Shown: positions 7,667 to 18,525 of the stretch, piece by piece
Layout: every line of letters begins with the position of its first letter
Position numbering within the stretch: position 1 is the stretch's first letter
Assembly: GCF_000485595.1 (NCBI RefSeq)
Contig: NW_014577094.1
Location: 676,035 to 696,034 of the forward strand
Direction of reading: 5' to 3'
Source: Priapulus caudatus
Lineage: Eukaryota; Priapulida; Priapulimorpha; Priapulimorphida; Priapulidae
Length of the DNA: 20,000 nt
Notes under the pieces: generated by a model
The model's input: the letters and a program-made list of their open reading frames with translations, nothing else
What the model was told of the DNA's origin: nothing
Database searches by the model: none
Made by a program: the position numbers and the translations under genes

Positions 7667-8681
7667 GCTACACATACCTCATATAAAAATATAAACATAA
7701 TACTAAACAACCCAAAACTACCTCTGGTAGCAATATTGTTAGTACTGATAGCGACAACGACCACATCTGGCTCACTAACACGAGGCACTGTGCGCAGTTA
7801 ATGTCATTGTACGCTGGGCTATGAAGCCTGCGGGCCTAAGGCTAGAGGTCTACCTAACCGCTATACGGCCTAGACCCATATCAAGATATGATAACATTCG
7901 GCACACATAATATAACAAAGTATCCTGTATGAAATAATTAGATAATTATAATAGTTCATACATAATGAATATGCAACAGTGATATATTATTGTTCTCGTT
8001 AAAACCTTAAAACGCAAAATAGCCATGCTTCGTATCTATGCACGGTTCTCTTGTTAGAACGAGGTTGCTTATTCGCTATGCTTTTACTTTTACAAATTAA
8101 TTAGCTTAAACAAAATAATAAGGGTCATAACTTACATTTCATTAACGATATGTTAAATCATATAGTGATTGTTATTTTATATTACTCAATTAGTTGTTTG
8201 TCAGTTATCATATCATTAGAAATACATATTCGAATAGGCCGCCCTAATGTCCGGAATGCCGAATCCTACAACTTGCAAGCTTATCGATGTCGTCCATTCT
8301 GGCACGAATAAAGTTGGTTTGTTTGTTTGCGAAGTGATGGCAGCATCGAGCCCGACGGCGTTGAAGAGCAGATGAATTAGTGAGTCTGCAGTTTTGTGAC
8401 GATTATAGGTGTAGGGTTCCGTGCCATAATCAATTATAGTTATGTATTAACTATTAATCTGAGGCTCGCTAGAGTCTAAGCCTACTTACTTAGCCGTCTA
8501 GGGCTCATGTTTTTTGTCCACCACATTCCATCAATCTCATCAATTCAATGATCTGGACCCATGCGTCTAAAGCAGAGGAATTGCTCCGGACCTGTGATTG
8601 GAGGATAAAATAGAATTCGTGACGTTTCGTTTCACACCGGTCATAGCGCGCGTGTATTACCAGGCATTGCCTTACTAGCCT

Positions 8682-9564
8682 AGCTCTAGTACTGTATAGC
8701 TCCGCGTTCGATAAACTGCCGCAGGGCTATAGTACATTGTTCGGCTGGAAATACCAACTACGACCTGTTACACCTGTCCCCTGAAAATGATCGCAAAACG
8801 CAAAGTTATCGGGCTTTTTAAACACTTATTTATCTACCTGGACATCTCCCTATCTTTTTGAAACTTTCAACAACTTTACACCATAGTATTTGTCCTTTTA
8901 TCCACAAAGTAAGCACTACTGGCATTTCATTTTAAAACGAAGTGGCGTGCGCACCGTCGCGTGATGTTACGGGATATGTCGCAAAACAACGTGCCTGGCA
9001 TTTATGGTGGCATCGTATTATTCAAGGGGGGTGATGGGGTGAACTCGCGCATGATGTTGCTTGGCAACCGTGCAGTATGTTTACATGGCGTCCTGGCAAT
9101 AATCCCTTTTTGAAAAGGATGAAACTGCATCGGCAAACCTTCTTCTGATCCATTTTGATTTTTTGCGCCTCATTTTCGCGCCTCAGTGGCGCACATTGGC
9201 ACATCAGCGCGAGTTCACGCCCATCACCCTTGAATAATACATGCACCATAAATGCCATGTGTTTTGCGTCATATCCGGTAACATCAGCGTGCGCACGCCC
9301 ACTCGTCGTTTTAAAATGAAATGCCAGTAGTGGTGCTTACTTTGTGGGAATAAAAGGACAAATACATGGTGTAAAGTTGTTGAAGTGTTCAAAAAGATAG
9401 GTGAGATGTCCATGTAGATAAATAAGTGTTAAAAAGCCCGATAACTTTGCGTTTCGATCATTTTTTGGGGACAGGTGGTTAACAGGTCGTAGTTGGTATT
9501 TCAGCCGAAATGTTCTATAGCCGCCGCGGCAGTTTATCGAAGCGCGGGCTATAGTACTAGAGCT
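8682..9564. mobile_element. Fold-back element in copy 2
   Basis: This is the same structure as 1070-1942. The left arm is about 8682-9056, the spacer 9057-9201 and the right arm 9202 to about 9564. Single-base indels break the frames that are open in copy 1, which supports a non-coding reading of the arms. Confidence 0.8.
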
Positions 9565-9658
9565 ATACTAGCCTATGACTATGAGCGATAACCGGCGCGT
9601 GCATATTGCTAATTAATTAGACTAATCGGGCTTTAATAGCAGGCTTTCATTTTTAAGG

Positions 9659-9727
9659 GGCGCGATCGCGCTGCGAGCGCTCCACCGCGCACCATAAATT
9701 GTGGCCATGGTGCGCGATCATCGCGCC
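9659..9727. repeat. Nested GC-rich hairpin near the left end of the insertion
   Basis: GGCGCGAT (9659-9666) pairs with ATCGCGCC (9720-9727). Inside it CGCGCACCAT (9686-9695) pairs with ATGGTGCGCG (9707-9716). Together they can form a two-tier stem-loop just inside the terminal inverted repeat. Confidence 0.6.
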
Positions 9728-10629
9728 TCATAAAAGTGGTTGAACTCGCGCACCAAAAGTCAGTGTATCGATCGATCGTGTACATCAAAGCCGCCGCGTC
9801 ACGCGGGCCTGGAGCCTAGTTTTCCCTGTCCATAGATGTTGTCATGTTGCAATGGATCGCGAGCAGGAGGCCTGAGTGGAGTATCTATTCTAGCCCAACT
9901 GCTAGTTTCAGTAGCCAATGAGAATGCGCAACTTTCATACACCCTTCGCAGGCTCAATTTTAACAGTCGTCCGGTCGTCCGTGACGACTGCTTTTCTCTC
10001 GGCAACTACAATTGCTTCCGTGGTTGTCCGCGTGTGCCACCTCTATTAAAAATGTTATATTCATAATGCGCGCGTTCATTTTACATACGGCCAGGGTTGC
10101 ACAATACGTCTGCAAGTACATGTCTAGACGCATTGTCTGGCTTGCTTGTACAAAGTATAACATTACGTGTTTAACACACAATGTTTCGTGTTAATTTTCA
10201 ATTTTGCTCATCTGTGACTTGACACATACAGTGTTTGTAATGTTAGTAATTGTTAGTAGTGTAATGTTAGTAGTTATTGTAAATGCTATGAAATAAATTT
10301 TTGCAAATTTTAATTACTATTATTATACGTCATTGATTCCCAGCATCTTTTACACATTACCAATATTTTTTATCTTCATATAATGAGTGAACACATGCGA
10401 ATGGCCATGTCTGCTGTCACTGCAATACGTAAAAATGTCACTGATTAGGCTTTTGCTTTACAGCACTGAGCATCACGTGAGCAGAGTGCATGCAGCACAT
10501 GTTTTAAATAATATCCGACAACTAAAACTCTTGAGGGACAACTCCCGACAGAACCCAAAAAAAAACTTAAAATTGAGCACTGCGCCTGTCGTCGTATGGC
10601 AGACCTTTTAAGAATGGCAGACCTTTTAG

Positions 10630-10722
10630 AGGTGTGATTTTTAGTGAGCTCTCCATCATGCTCTTAAGGGTGTGATTTTTAATGGAGCTCTGCCATCATG
10701 CGCTCTTAATGGGTGTGATTAT
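10630..10722 (+). repeat. Subterminal tandem repeat of about 40 bp in the insertion
   Basis: Two and a half units begin GGTGTGATTTTTA (10632), GGTGTGATTTTTA (10669) and GGTGTGATTATGG (10710). Full units continue through GAGCTCT(G)CCATCATG(C)GCTCTTAA. Subterminal arrays are common in hAT elements as transposase-binding sites. That role is an inference here. Confidence 0.6.
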
Positions 10723-11083
10723 GGAGCGTGAAAAGTCCCCCTATGGTGGTTCTAGGGGAGTCATGTAGTCCTCCTGTACTTTTCAAATCTGAAAGCCTGC
10801 AATAGACTCAAAATTCACAGAGATTAAGGCTAAGAGTAAGACTGTCTTAGCTAGAATTTATAGAATGTAACTCAAATCGTTCCACGAGCCATATGATAGT
10901 TAGTACACGTTCCTACCGGCCATAGCCGCGCGTGATATTGTCTCGCAGTGGCTACGGGTAGGCCAGCCGTATCTTAAGTCTTGAGGCTACGGGTACGGCC
11001 CTCCATTTTGCTTTCATCCTTACACGAGACAAAGATGGCGGCGGTGGCGCCAGATTTGAAATAACGGCCTTGGGAAATAAGCC

Positions 11084-11591
11084 GTACGCGTGCGCGTGTG
11101 CAGGTACACGTCTGTGCATGTGTGCGTACGTGCGTGTGTGTGCAGGTACACGTCGTACCTGGCGTGCGTGTGCACGTCACACGTGCGTTGCATGAGTGTA
11201 TGCCGTGCGTGTGACGTCCGTGCGTGTGTATGTACACGTTCGTGCGTGCGTGCGTGTGAACTTACACGAGCGTGCGTGCGTCCGTGGCGTGTGCCGGTAC
11301 ACGATCGTGCGTGCGTGTGTGCGTGTGCAGGTACCCCGTGTGCAGGTACACAGTCGTGTGCAGGTACACGCGTGTGCAGGTAGCACGCGTGTGGCATGTG
11401 TGCGTGGCGTGCGTACGTGCGTGTGTGTGCTGGTACACGTACGTGCGTGCGTGCGTGTACACGTGCGTGCGTGTGTGCGTGCGTGCGTGCGTGCGTGTGT
11501 GCGTGTGTGGCACATACACGTAAGTGCATGCGAGCGTGCGTGCGTGTGCACGTACACGTGGGTGCATGAGTGTGTGCGTGCGTGTGCTTGT
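11084..11591. repeat. GT/GC alternating satellite, copy 2 (expanded)
   Basis: This is the same satellite as 2290-2588 and starts at the same point after the conserved AAATAAGCCG, but it is about 508 bp long. The extra length lies in the right two thirds, where additional GTGCAGGTACACG and CGTGCGTG units appear. Open frames here are composition artefacts. Confidence 0.85.
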
Positions 11592-11950
11592 ATCGAACAA
11601 TTCACGCATCTGGCTTGCTGAACTGGCACGAGAAAACACATAGACACGAGTCATACGAAACGTGTCAAAGTAACGGATCCATTTCTGTTTTATGCGAATG
11701 ACTGCGTTGTTGAATCAAATTTAGAGAGTGCTAGTCACCTTCGAAGTGGTAGAAGAAGAGAAGGAAGTGGTAGGAAAAGCGCAAAGGAAGAAGTGACAGC
11801 AGATTCAAACAAGGGACAAGAATCTTAATCGAGCAATTGAAACGTTTACAAGATTAGGCCGTATATATAGAAAACCTAAGAATTTTAGTTTTAAATTCTT
11901 GTAAACTGCCTCGTGTTACAATATGTACAGTTGTGTACTATGTATGTAGT

Positions 11951-12101
11951 GGTCTCGAGCCGGCATCGACCCGAGTCCTCGAGTCCGGAGGGCTCGAGTC
12001 CGAGTCCGAGTCCGAGTCATTGCACTCCGAGGCCAGACGAGACCGAGACTAAGGAAAACGGTCTCGAGGCCGGTCTCGAGGCCAAGACCGGCCTCGAGAC
12101 C
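11951..12101. repeat. GC-rich inverted-repeat element with (GAGTCC)n core
   Basis: A 150-bp GC island in AT-rich DNA. GGTCTCGAGGCCGG (12060-12073) is a perfect inverted partner of CCGGCCTCGAGACC (12088-12101), and GGTCTCGAGCCGG at 11951 is a third, near-identical copy at the other end. Between them lies a short GAGTCC hexamer array (about 11994-12018). The ends also share TGTA/TACA outside the motif. It is likely a tiny MITE or simple-sequence element. Open frames crossing it are not convincing. Confidence 0.55.
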
Positions 12102-13200
12102 TACAACACTGATTATCATTATCATGTATGGAATGTATCATATTATCCATTAAATGAAATATTATAGTACAAATTACTACAATGAAGCAGTTATTGTGCT
12201 GAATTTTTTTTTATAATGTAGTATGTCTTTACATTGTAGTGCATTGTTCGTGTAGGCTCGTTCTAGGCTTAGCATGGACAAATCCCGGTGTGAATACATA
12301 TTCCTGAAGTGCATACAATTTGTTTTGATATCTACTTGGAAGAAATATATGCAAGTGAAGATAATCTACTTTGCTAAAATAATATCATAATTCTGATCAT
12401 ATTCAATCTGCCATTTACCAGGGTAGGAGTTTAGAAAAAAGGTGCACTCGTCCACATAGATGAGTGGCTACTGAAAGCCACCTGTAACGTACTGGTAATA
12501 TTCTGAGGTATAACTGAAATAGTACGATACATAAATATTGATAATTATTGTTTAAAAATGAGTAGTTGATGTTGCTTTCTATGATTTCTTTCTCTTTTTT
12601 GTGGCATTCACAATCACAGAATGTACACCTCATGCAGATAAGCAAAGGCAAACATCGCTACGTCAGTGGTGGTGTGTGATTTGAGTCAGAGCAGTATGAG
12701 ATTGGGTATGATTGCGATTCTATATTACAACATGATTACGTACATGTGGGCGCAGGGTGCACCATTTTAACAAATTATGTTCATTTGCTTGAGTATTAGT
12801 GTATGTAAGCAGTTATGTACGCTTACTTAAGCTAAGAATTTTGGGCTTCTGGAATATTGATTCAACAGCATACATGTATGGCTGTAAGGCGGCGCCGGGA
12901 AAAGCACGTGCTATTGCCTGGTGCTGCCACTAGAAAATAAGGTACCAACTACAAGGTTGCATGCTGCACTTCTGCTGTCTTCGTGGTACTAATGAGTTGT
13001 GTAAGTTGACTTCTAGGCGTGTATTATGAACGCTGTTGACTCAGCTGTGGATTTCAGGTTTGTGTAGTCTTAGATTTTGCATAACACGGTACTTCAATAG
13101 GGTGTGTAATAATAGTTTATACGCAGTGATATAGCCACGTGTCGTTCTTATCAGAATTTTTACTCATTCGTCGCAGGAAAATTTGAATTTAAACTTGAAT
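12102..13200. other. AT-rich stretch, no supported gene
   Basis: Stops are frequent. At 12931-12830 on the minus strand a 34-codon frame lies between a TTTTCTAG acceptor and a GTAAGC donor, but the plus strand is also open over most of the same stretch and neither product is recognisable. I see no RNA gene. Confidence 0.4.
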
Positions 13201-13216
13201 TGGGATGTATCGCAGG

Positions 13217-13268
13217 TTATATGACACAGGTTATAAGACATTGAAGTCTTATAGCCTGTGTCATATAA
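13217..13268. repeat. 23-bp stem hairpin
   Basis: The arms at 13217-13239 and 13246-13268 are complementary over 23 bp with a single exception, which becomes a G-U wobble if the plus strand is transcribed. The loop is the six bases ATTGAA. The arms do not extend further, so the stem is short for a typical animal pre-miRNA. It could instead be a small inverted duplication or the ends of a collapsed MITE. Confidence 0.75.
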
Positions 13269-15240
13269 AACGTACATTTATACCATGCAGCATCCGTACA
13301 ACTGGAAAGAGGAATTATTTTGAATTATTAATTGACACACACACGGCTTTTTGAGTTTACATCTAACGCAATTATCTTGAGCAGTGACGTGACCCGAGGG
13401 ATAGTCTGAATTGTTTATGATACTGAATCCTGGAGCATATATATAGAGAGCATTCTGAATGCGATGTGTAGCATGATTTAAAACGTTGATTTGGTCGTCC
13501 TTCATTCTTGTATGCTCCGTAATCTGTGCTAAAGGACAGATCATTTGTTTAATATTATAGCCTTATTATTCTGTCAGATCTATCATCTCCAGTATAAAGA
13601 GGGTGAACAGGAAAGAGAGACGTAATATATACATTTTTTAAAGTATTCTGCGTTAAATGTCTTCTATTCCTACAAGCAGTACAAGCCACTGTATTGTGGT
13701 TCAGCATGTGAGTTGGGCAGTGGTGCTGTATGTCGGCATTGTCTGAAGTTCTGAACCTACAGTTTTTATCCCGTAGAGGAAGGATTTTGTAATGAATTAA
13801 CATAATATTGATCAATTTTCACAGAGACAGTGAAGAAGTTTGCCGCGTGGCGTGTATAGACTCTAGCACTGGGATATCGTGTGCAATGACGGTTGGCAGA
13901 CGAACTGTATACGCAGTTAATTTGCTTGTTTGACATCCCGTAAATACACCAAGACAAATACACTAGAGCCTCAATTCGATGAGTTTTATATTAGGAGTTC
14001 AGGAGCGCTTAAATCTGGCAGATCTGAGTTTTTGTTTTGTTTTTGTGAAGGGGTGGGGTATATATTGTACACGTGAAAACGGGGGGAAATCACTTTGTCT
14101 GGGGAAAAAATATTCGAGCAGTATGGACTTGTTCTGACTTTGCTATACATAACACAACATTCCTTATTACGTAAAAATATTGGAGAATCGATGCAGGGAA
14201 TCGATGTGATTCCCTGAAGGAGAAATTTCTATAATAAAATATATTATGGTCTAATAAAAGAAAGACGGTACACAATGCGAAGAATCAATGGTCAATGTTT
14301 ACATTTAACGATCGAGATGCATCCCTCTGAATAGTAGAACTATTTTTGATGTGGGCAGCTTCATTCGCTATACATGACCATGAATGGCCGTAAGGTATGG
14401 AGAATATTGACGTTTCTACATGTGCTTTGGACTTGGATTTATTGTTTTTCTGTGACCAGATGGTTGTGCCGTAAGTGCTGTCTGTATTTCAGGTTTGGCA
14501 ATGTGACTTTCTGTTTAACCCCTTGTGAAGTATTTTTTTTAGTGTGGACACTGGACAGGTCTAGTAATTTGATGTGTAATGAGCGTGGTATTTCTTGGAA
14601 GAAGCTAATCTCCTGGTGTAAGATTTTAATTGTAGATTTGCATGCGTGGCTTATGGTAGAATGGCGGGTAGGGAATGTGATAACGGACATTGCAAGAAAA
14701 GTTTGGTTTAGTGGTTGACAGTGTGGGACAGAAGGTTTCTACCATGTTCAGAATGTGTACATCCTTTGTTTTTTAGGTGTGACCTATTGATTTCAACATG
14801 GCTTAATTTCAAAAACCCTTGCATGTACTTTCAACCCTTATGCAAAGTTTAGTTGTCCATTCAATTTTTAGACACGGTAAGATGGTATACAATATAGGTA
14901 TGGAATGTTTCAGTCATTGTGTTCCATCCCGTTTGCTTGGGTGTTATTTGTATTCTCGTGTTCATGCACAAAACTGATAATCTTGGGCCACTAGCAGGGA
15001 TTCGTAGGCCCTTTGTGTACTCTGACCTTTTTTTAATCTTTGTTGGGTGACTGAACCTGTCTGAGTGAAACAAAGTCAACAACAAAATTCAACAGTTGAA
15101 TCCTAGAAAAGATTTCTTTTCATATTTTGTCATAATTTTGCCTTAAATTAAACAGAAATAATTACCAGGGTGTGCAGTGCATATTGTTCATTTCCTCTGA
15201 GTCTGATACAATGGCGTTGCTTATTAAACCAAAAGGCTTT
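13269..15240. other. AT-rich stretch, no supported gene
   Basis: The longest frame is 114 codons (14374-14718, plus strand). It is Trp/Cys/Leu-rich because the strand is TG-rich, and it matches nothing I know. Other frames are 60-88 codons and overlap on both strands, as expected by chance. I see no repeat of note. Confidence 0.4.
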
Positions 15241-15246
15241 AATTTC

Positions 15247-15318
15247 ATCCCTCTCACTCTGTCCCCCTCCCCCCTCGCTCTCTATTTTATCTGCTGTCTT
15301 TCTCTTCCCACCCCGACT
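15247..15318 (+). repeat. Polypyrimidine tract
   Basis: About 70 bp are almost pure C/T on the plus strand, including CCCCCTCCCCCCTCGCTCTC. Such tracts can form triplex DNA or act as splice-acceptor tracts. No coding exon follows that I can support. Confidence 0.6.
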
Positions 15319-16614
15319 GTATCTCGCTAGTTAACGCTGTGTAAAGCTGTGTAACTAAAATCAAGTGCGTGTATTGACAACCAGTGACATCTGCTTCATA
15401 CCTTCAGCTAGTTCACAAGTTTTTAACTGCCTACCTTACATATATGCATGCTTTCACACTCATGTAAATTCTTCATACATTTGTTATTATCACATTGCTT
15501 GTTGTTATAAGAGCTGAGCTGAAATAAGCTGGTTTTTGATTAAATAGCTGTTCTAGGCTGTGCTCGCGCAACTGCTTATAAACCATCTTTCTAGAAGTCC
15601 TAAACATTCGCATATCTGGTTATTCAGATAATTGTTTTAATATTCGCTAATAGTAATAGGCAATTCATGAATCTTCAGCTGTAACACCATTCATGTTACC
15701 CTGATTGAGGCATGCTGGGTTAGTCAAACCACTGCTGCCCAGGTAACACAGGAATTGTAAAAAAGTTTCAAGGAAAGAACAAATTTTAAATTAATAAACA
15801 TAATTATGTACAATGAAAATTTAAGAACATTGTTTCTTTGTGTTTGATTTTCAGATAATGCATCTTCAACGGCACATAGTTGAGAATTGTTTTTATTTTT
15901 AAATATGTATAATATTTTGAGTTTCTAGTCATAAACGGATGTCTGTGTCTATGTGCGTGTATGTATATATATATATACTAACTGCATGCCTGCTGACGTG
16001 CATGCTAGTTGCTTGCATGTGCACACCGAAACAACTGCAGCAAGTACAGCTATAGTGTGTAAATAGTAGCTAAAAATAAATTTCTAAGCAGTACGTAATA
16101 TTTTCTTTTAGTAGGCTTCATTCTAAATATTTGACTGAAATGGTGTGCTGAGTAACGTGCCAAGTATATTAAGAGTGTCTGCGCGTGTTTCACTGTGTTG
16201 CAATTAATACACCAAATTTCACATCAATTGGCCTGTACTTGAATTCTTCATGGGAGCCAGAGTAAAATTGTATGAAAGGACCAAACTGCCTTCATGATAC
16301 CAATGATACACATTTCAAGTTGTTAGCAAAATGCAATAAAATCTCTATATGGAGCCTCATGATACTCTTAAATAGAACATGTAACATTATATATCAGCTT
16401 TGTCTGTTGATAAACGTGCTAAAACTATCTAGTAATAGACTAACACATAATACAACGGGGAATTTTATACATGACATTGCTTCTGTGTGGCATTTTGGCT
16501 ATCTGGTGGATAGGGCCATGAAGTTATAAACAACGATGATAATAAAGTTATAGCACAAAATGTGAACAAGGAGAGAAAAGTGAAGAAGATGTGATGGATA
16601 TATATATGTGTTAT

Positions 16615-16616
<2 letters not shown>
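15319..16616. other. AT-rich stretch, no supported gene
   Basis: Only random-looking frames were seen, the longest being 85 codons at 16272-16529. A short (AT)7 run lies at about 15963-15977. Nothing else was recognised. Confidence 0.4.

Positions 16617-16667
<51 letters not shown>
16617..16667. repeat. (AT)n microsatellite, 51 bp
   Basis: An uninterrupted AT dinucleotide run of about 25 units, with shorter TATA runs nearby (16598-16606 and 16747-16758). Length is likely polymorphic. Confidence 0.95.
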
Positions 16668-16668
<1 letters not shown>

Positions 16669-18277
16669 CAGAGTTATTGAATTGGAGCAGTGTGTGTGAT
16701 AATCATGTGGATGAAATTATGTACCAGATTTGCTGTCATAGGGCAATATATATATATTGATGAAGTTGCTTGTATAGTAAATAATTACAGACGTTGCATG
16801 AGTTACTCAGTTACATGTAACATGATGCCGACCCACTATTCACACACGCACGCACACATTGGTGCAGTGTGTGTAGGAGTTGACCAAAAAGAAGTATATA
16901 TTATATATATGAGCACTATGATTACAATTCCCATTAAGCCACTGGAAGTAGGTGCACCGTACCGTAATTAACTCGGTGTGAAATGGCTGTGAGGGTGGTA
17001 GCTAATGTACACATTATTTTATGTGCAAAATGTAGTTATTTTCTTGATGTACTTCTATGGCACGTAATTTAGTTCATGTAAATCTCTTTGCAGTGGCTTT
17101 GATGCGTTCCGCTGGGGATCACCACAGTAGTGCTGCAAACGTTAGAATCATGTTTGCAGAGTACAAGAACCGTTGTAGCAATCCAGAGTACCAGAAATTA
17201 TGTAAGTAGCACTACACTGACATTCGGTTCCTCCAATCACTGTTCTTACACACCGAACCCTCCCTGTCACCTAAAAATCAACAGTTATACAAGCCTACAA
17301 GGTAACGTTGATTAAATGTTCTTTAATTTACTCGAAATATCATCAGGACTTTTGCATTCACTTTTGCTATGTATGTTTCGTTCAATCTTCTCGTTTGAGC
17401 CAAGGCAAGGTTTGATATTGATTAAGTGTGAATTTCATCACTATGTGTTCTCTTCAAAGTAACATCCAATGCAGCAGCTGAGTACTTACAGCTGCATAGT
17501 CACATGACACTTCAACCTTTCCATCATTGGGTAGTATTAGTCCAAGAATTTGCTTGGTCATTGTTTGGCATCATTCTGAATAAAGACTGTATGAATATAG
17601 CTTTTAAAAGCAATATCGTGTAATGGGAATTAAATGTGCAACAAACTGAGTTCTCATCTCTCATCTATATGGTTACGTCGATCTGTCACTCTTGACAATT
17701 ACTCAATGGTAAAAGTGAAGCGAGTTGAAGAGAGTAGCAGAGGGATATTACTCTGTAAGGCATTAATGGTTAAATTAGTTCATGTTCTTGGCTATCTACA
17801 TGTTGTTTTTGTTGTTTGAAACTTGACCAACACCACTACTGTGACAAAGCATGTCATTAGGCAGTTTCGTACCAACACAAATATTCAATCCAGTCAGTCA
17901 TTCAGCCTCATCTTGGACGTGCTATCTAAGAGTAGTGGCTTGAGCAGCTGTTGTTTAACTTTATACCAAGCAAAGGGATCAAAGAAGTTTTGATACGCCA
18001 GTAGAGGCGCAAAAAATAGGCTGATTGTCATTGCATTCGTTATGGCATGGGCATGACATGAGAAGCCTGTTTAGACTTATTGTACGTGGTTGTTTTTGCA
18101 TTACATGCTGAAAAAAGACTCTGTATCAGTTTGTATACAAAGGGTATTCCCATACGTTTGAAATGATAACTTTGGTATCATTTCATGTAGATTTTTTGCA
18201 TTAGACATAATATGTATGCAAAGTTTGCCCAATAATTGAACTATTGTGGTTGAAATAACACCGAAAGAGATTGCTTG
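16668..18277. other. AT-rich stretch, no supported gene
   Basis: Several open frames with splice-like borders occur on both strands and overlap one another: 17094-17201 plus, 17563-17490 minus, 17275-17150 minus, and a 46-codon minus frame inside 18080-17900. None yields a recognisable protein, and frames of this length are common by chance here. A multi-exon gene cannot be excluded. Confidence 0.35.
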
Positions 18278-18525
18278 AGCCTAGCGCAGACCTGCAATTT
18301 TTTCATGCAACTTGACAGCGATTCTAGAATCACTGTAAAAATTGCTGTGAAATCGCTGCGTCTGCGGGAATGTGCAACTCCAACCCGTAGTGATTCTGGT
18401 CGCTTGTGACGAGTTGCAAGAAATCAGACTCGTCACTCCAAATTGCTCTAGAATTGCTTTTTCAAATTGCGTGTGTGCGCACACGCGGTAATTATACATC
18501 GACCGATCGCAGGTCTGGCTAGGCT
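18278..18525. mobile_element. MITE-like element, 248 bp, 20-bp terminal inverted repeats
   Basis: The left end AGCCTAGCGCAGACCTGCAA (18278-18297, then T) and the reverse complement of the right end, AGCCTAGCCAGACCTGCGAT (18506-18525), match apart from one gap and one substitution. TTG flanks both ends (18275-18277, 18526-18528), a possible 3-bp target-site duplication. Inside are several GCAATT/AATTGC and GATTCTAGAATC motifs. No coding capacity. An 85-codon minus-strand frame spans it and is treated as chance. Confidence 0.6.

Larger units (their letters stand above)
9640..10799. mobile_element. Nested 1160-bp hAT-like non-autonomous insertion
   Basis: Copy 2 is interrupted here relative to copy 1, which reads GGGCTTCAATAGACTC at 2004-2019. 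The insert starts CAGGCTTTCA (9640-9649) and ends TGAAAGCCTG (10790-10799), perfect 10-bp inverted ends. The flanks TAATAG (9634-9639) and CAATAG (10800-10805) look like a target-site duplication of 5-6 bp with one change. CAGG ends suit hAT, although 8-bp duplications are usual there. Near the left end are nested GC hairpins (9659-9727), and near the right end a tandem repeat. No transposase fragment was recognised; the 74-76-codon frames inside look random. Confidence 0.8.
7659..11600 (+). repeat. Composite repeat, copy 2 (interrupted by a hAT-like insertion)
   Basis: This is the second direct copy, beginning at ACCCTAACGCTACACATACC, which is identical to 21-40. The left block covers 7659-8640, the fold-back 8682-9564, the insertion 9640-10799, the resumed right block 10800-11083 and an expanded satellite 11084-11591. 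Compared with copy 1 it lacks a 38-bp unit and shows many scattered single-base indels. The 20 bases immediately left of the homology differ from those left of copy 1. Confidence 0.85.

Noticed and set aside
21-11600. The two direct repeats as LTRs of a retrotransposon carrying the RNase H ORF
   Set aside because: The RNase H has a LINE-type CCHC tail, no gag, protease or integrase was seen, and the interval also contains an opposite-strand host gene.
11622-11828. 68-codon plus-strand frame without ATG, with an Arg/Lys/Glu-rich C-terminal half
   Set aside because: No convincing acceptor and no recognisable family. Frames of this length are expected several times by chance.
12830-12931. Minus-strand exon-like frame between TTTTCTAG and GTAAGC
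   Set aside because: The opposite strand is open over most of the same stretch, and the product matches no family I know.
14374-14718. 114-codon plus-strand ORF rich in Trp, Cys and Leu
   Set aside because: Composition follows the TG-rich strand, an 83-codon frame overlaps on the other strand, and no domain, signal or conserved motif is seen.
17094-17201. Plus-strand 108-bp exon-like frame with CTCTTTGCAG acceptor and GTAAGT donor, phase 1-1
   Set aside because: The splice signals are good, but the product is unrecognised and a minus-strand frame of similar quality (17275-17150) overlaps it, so neither can be preferred.
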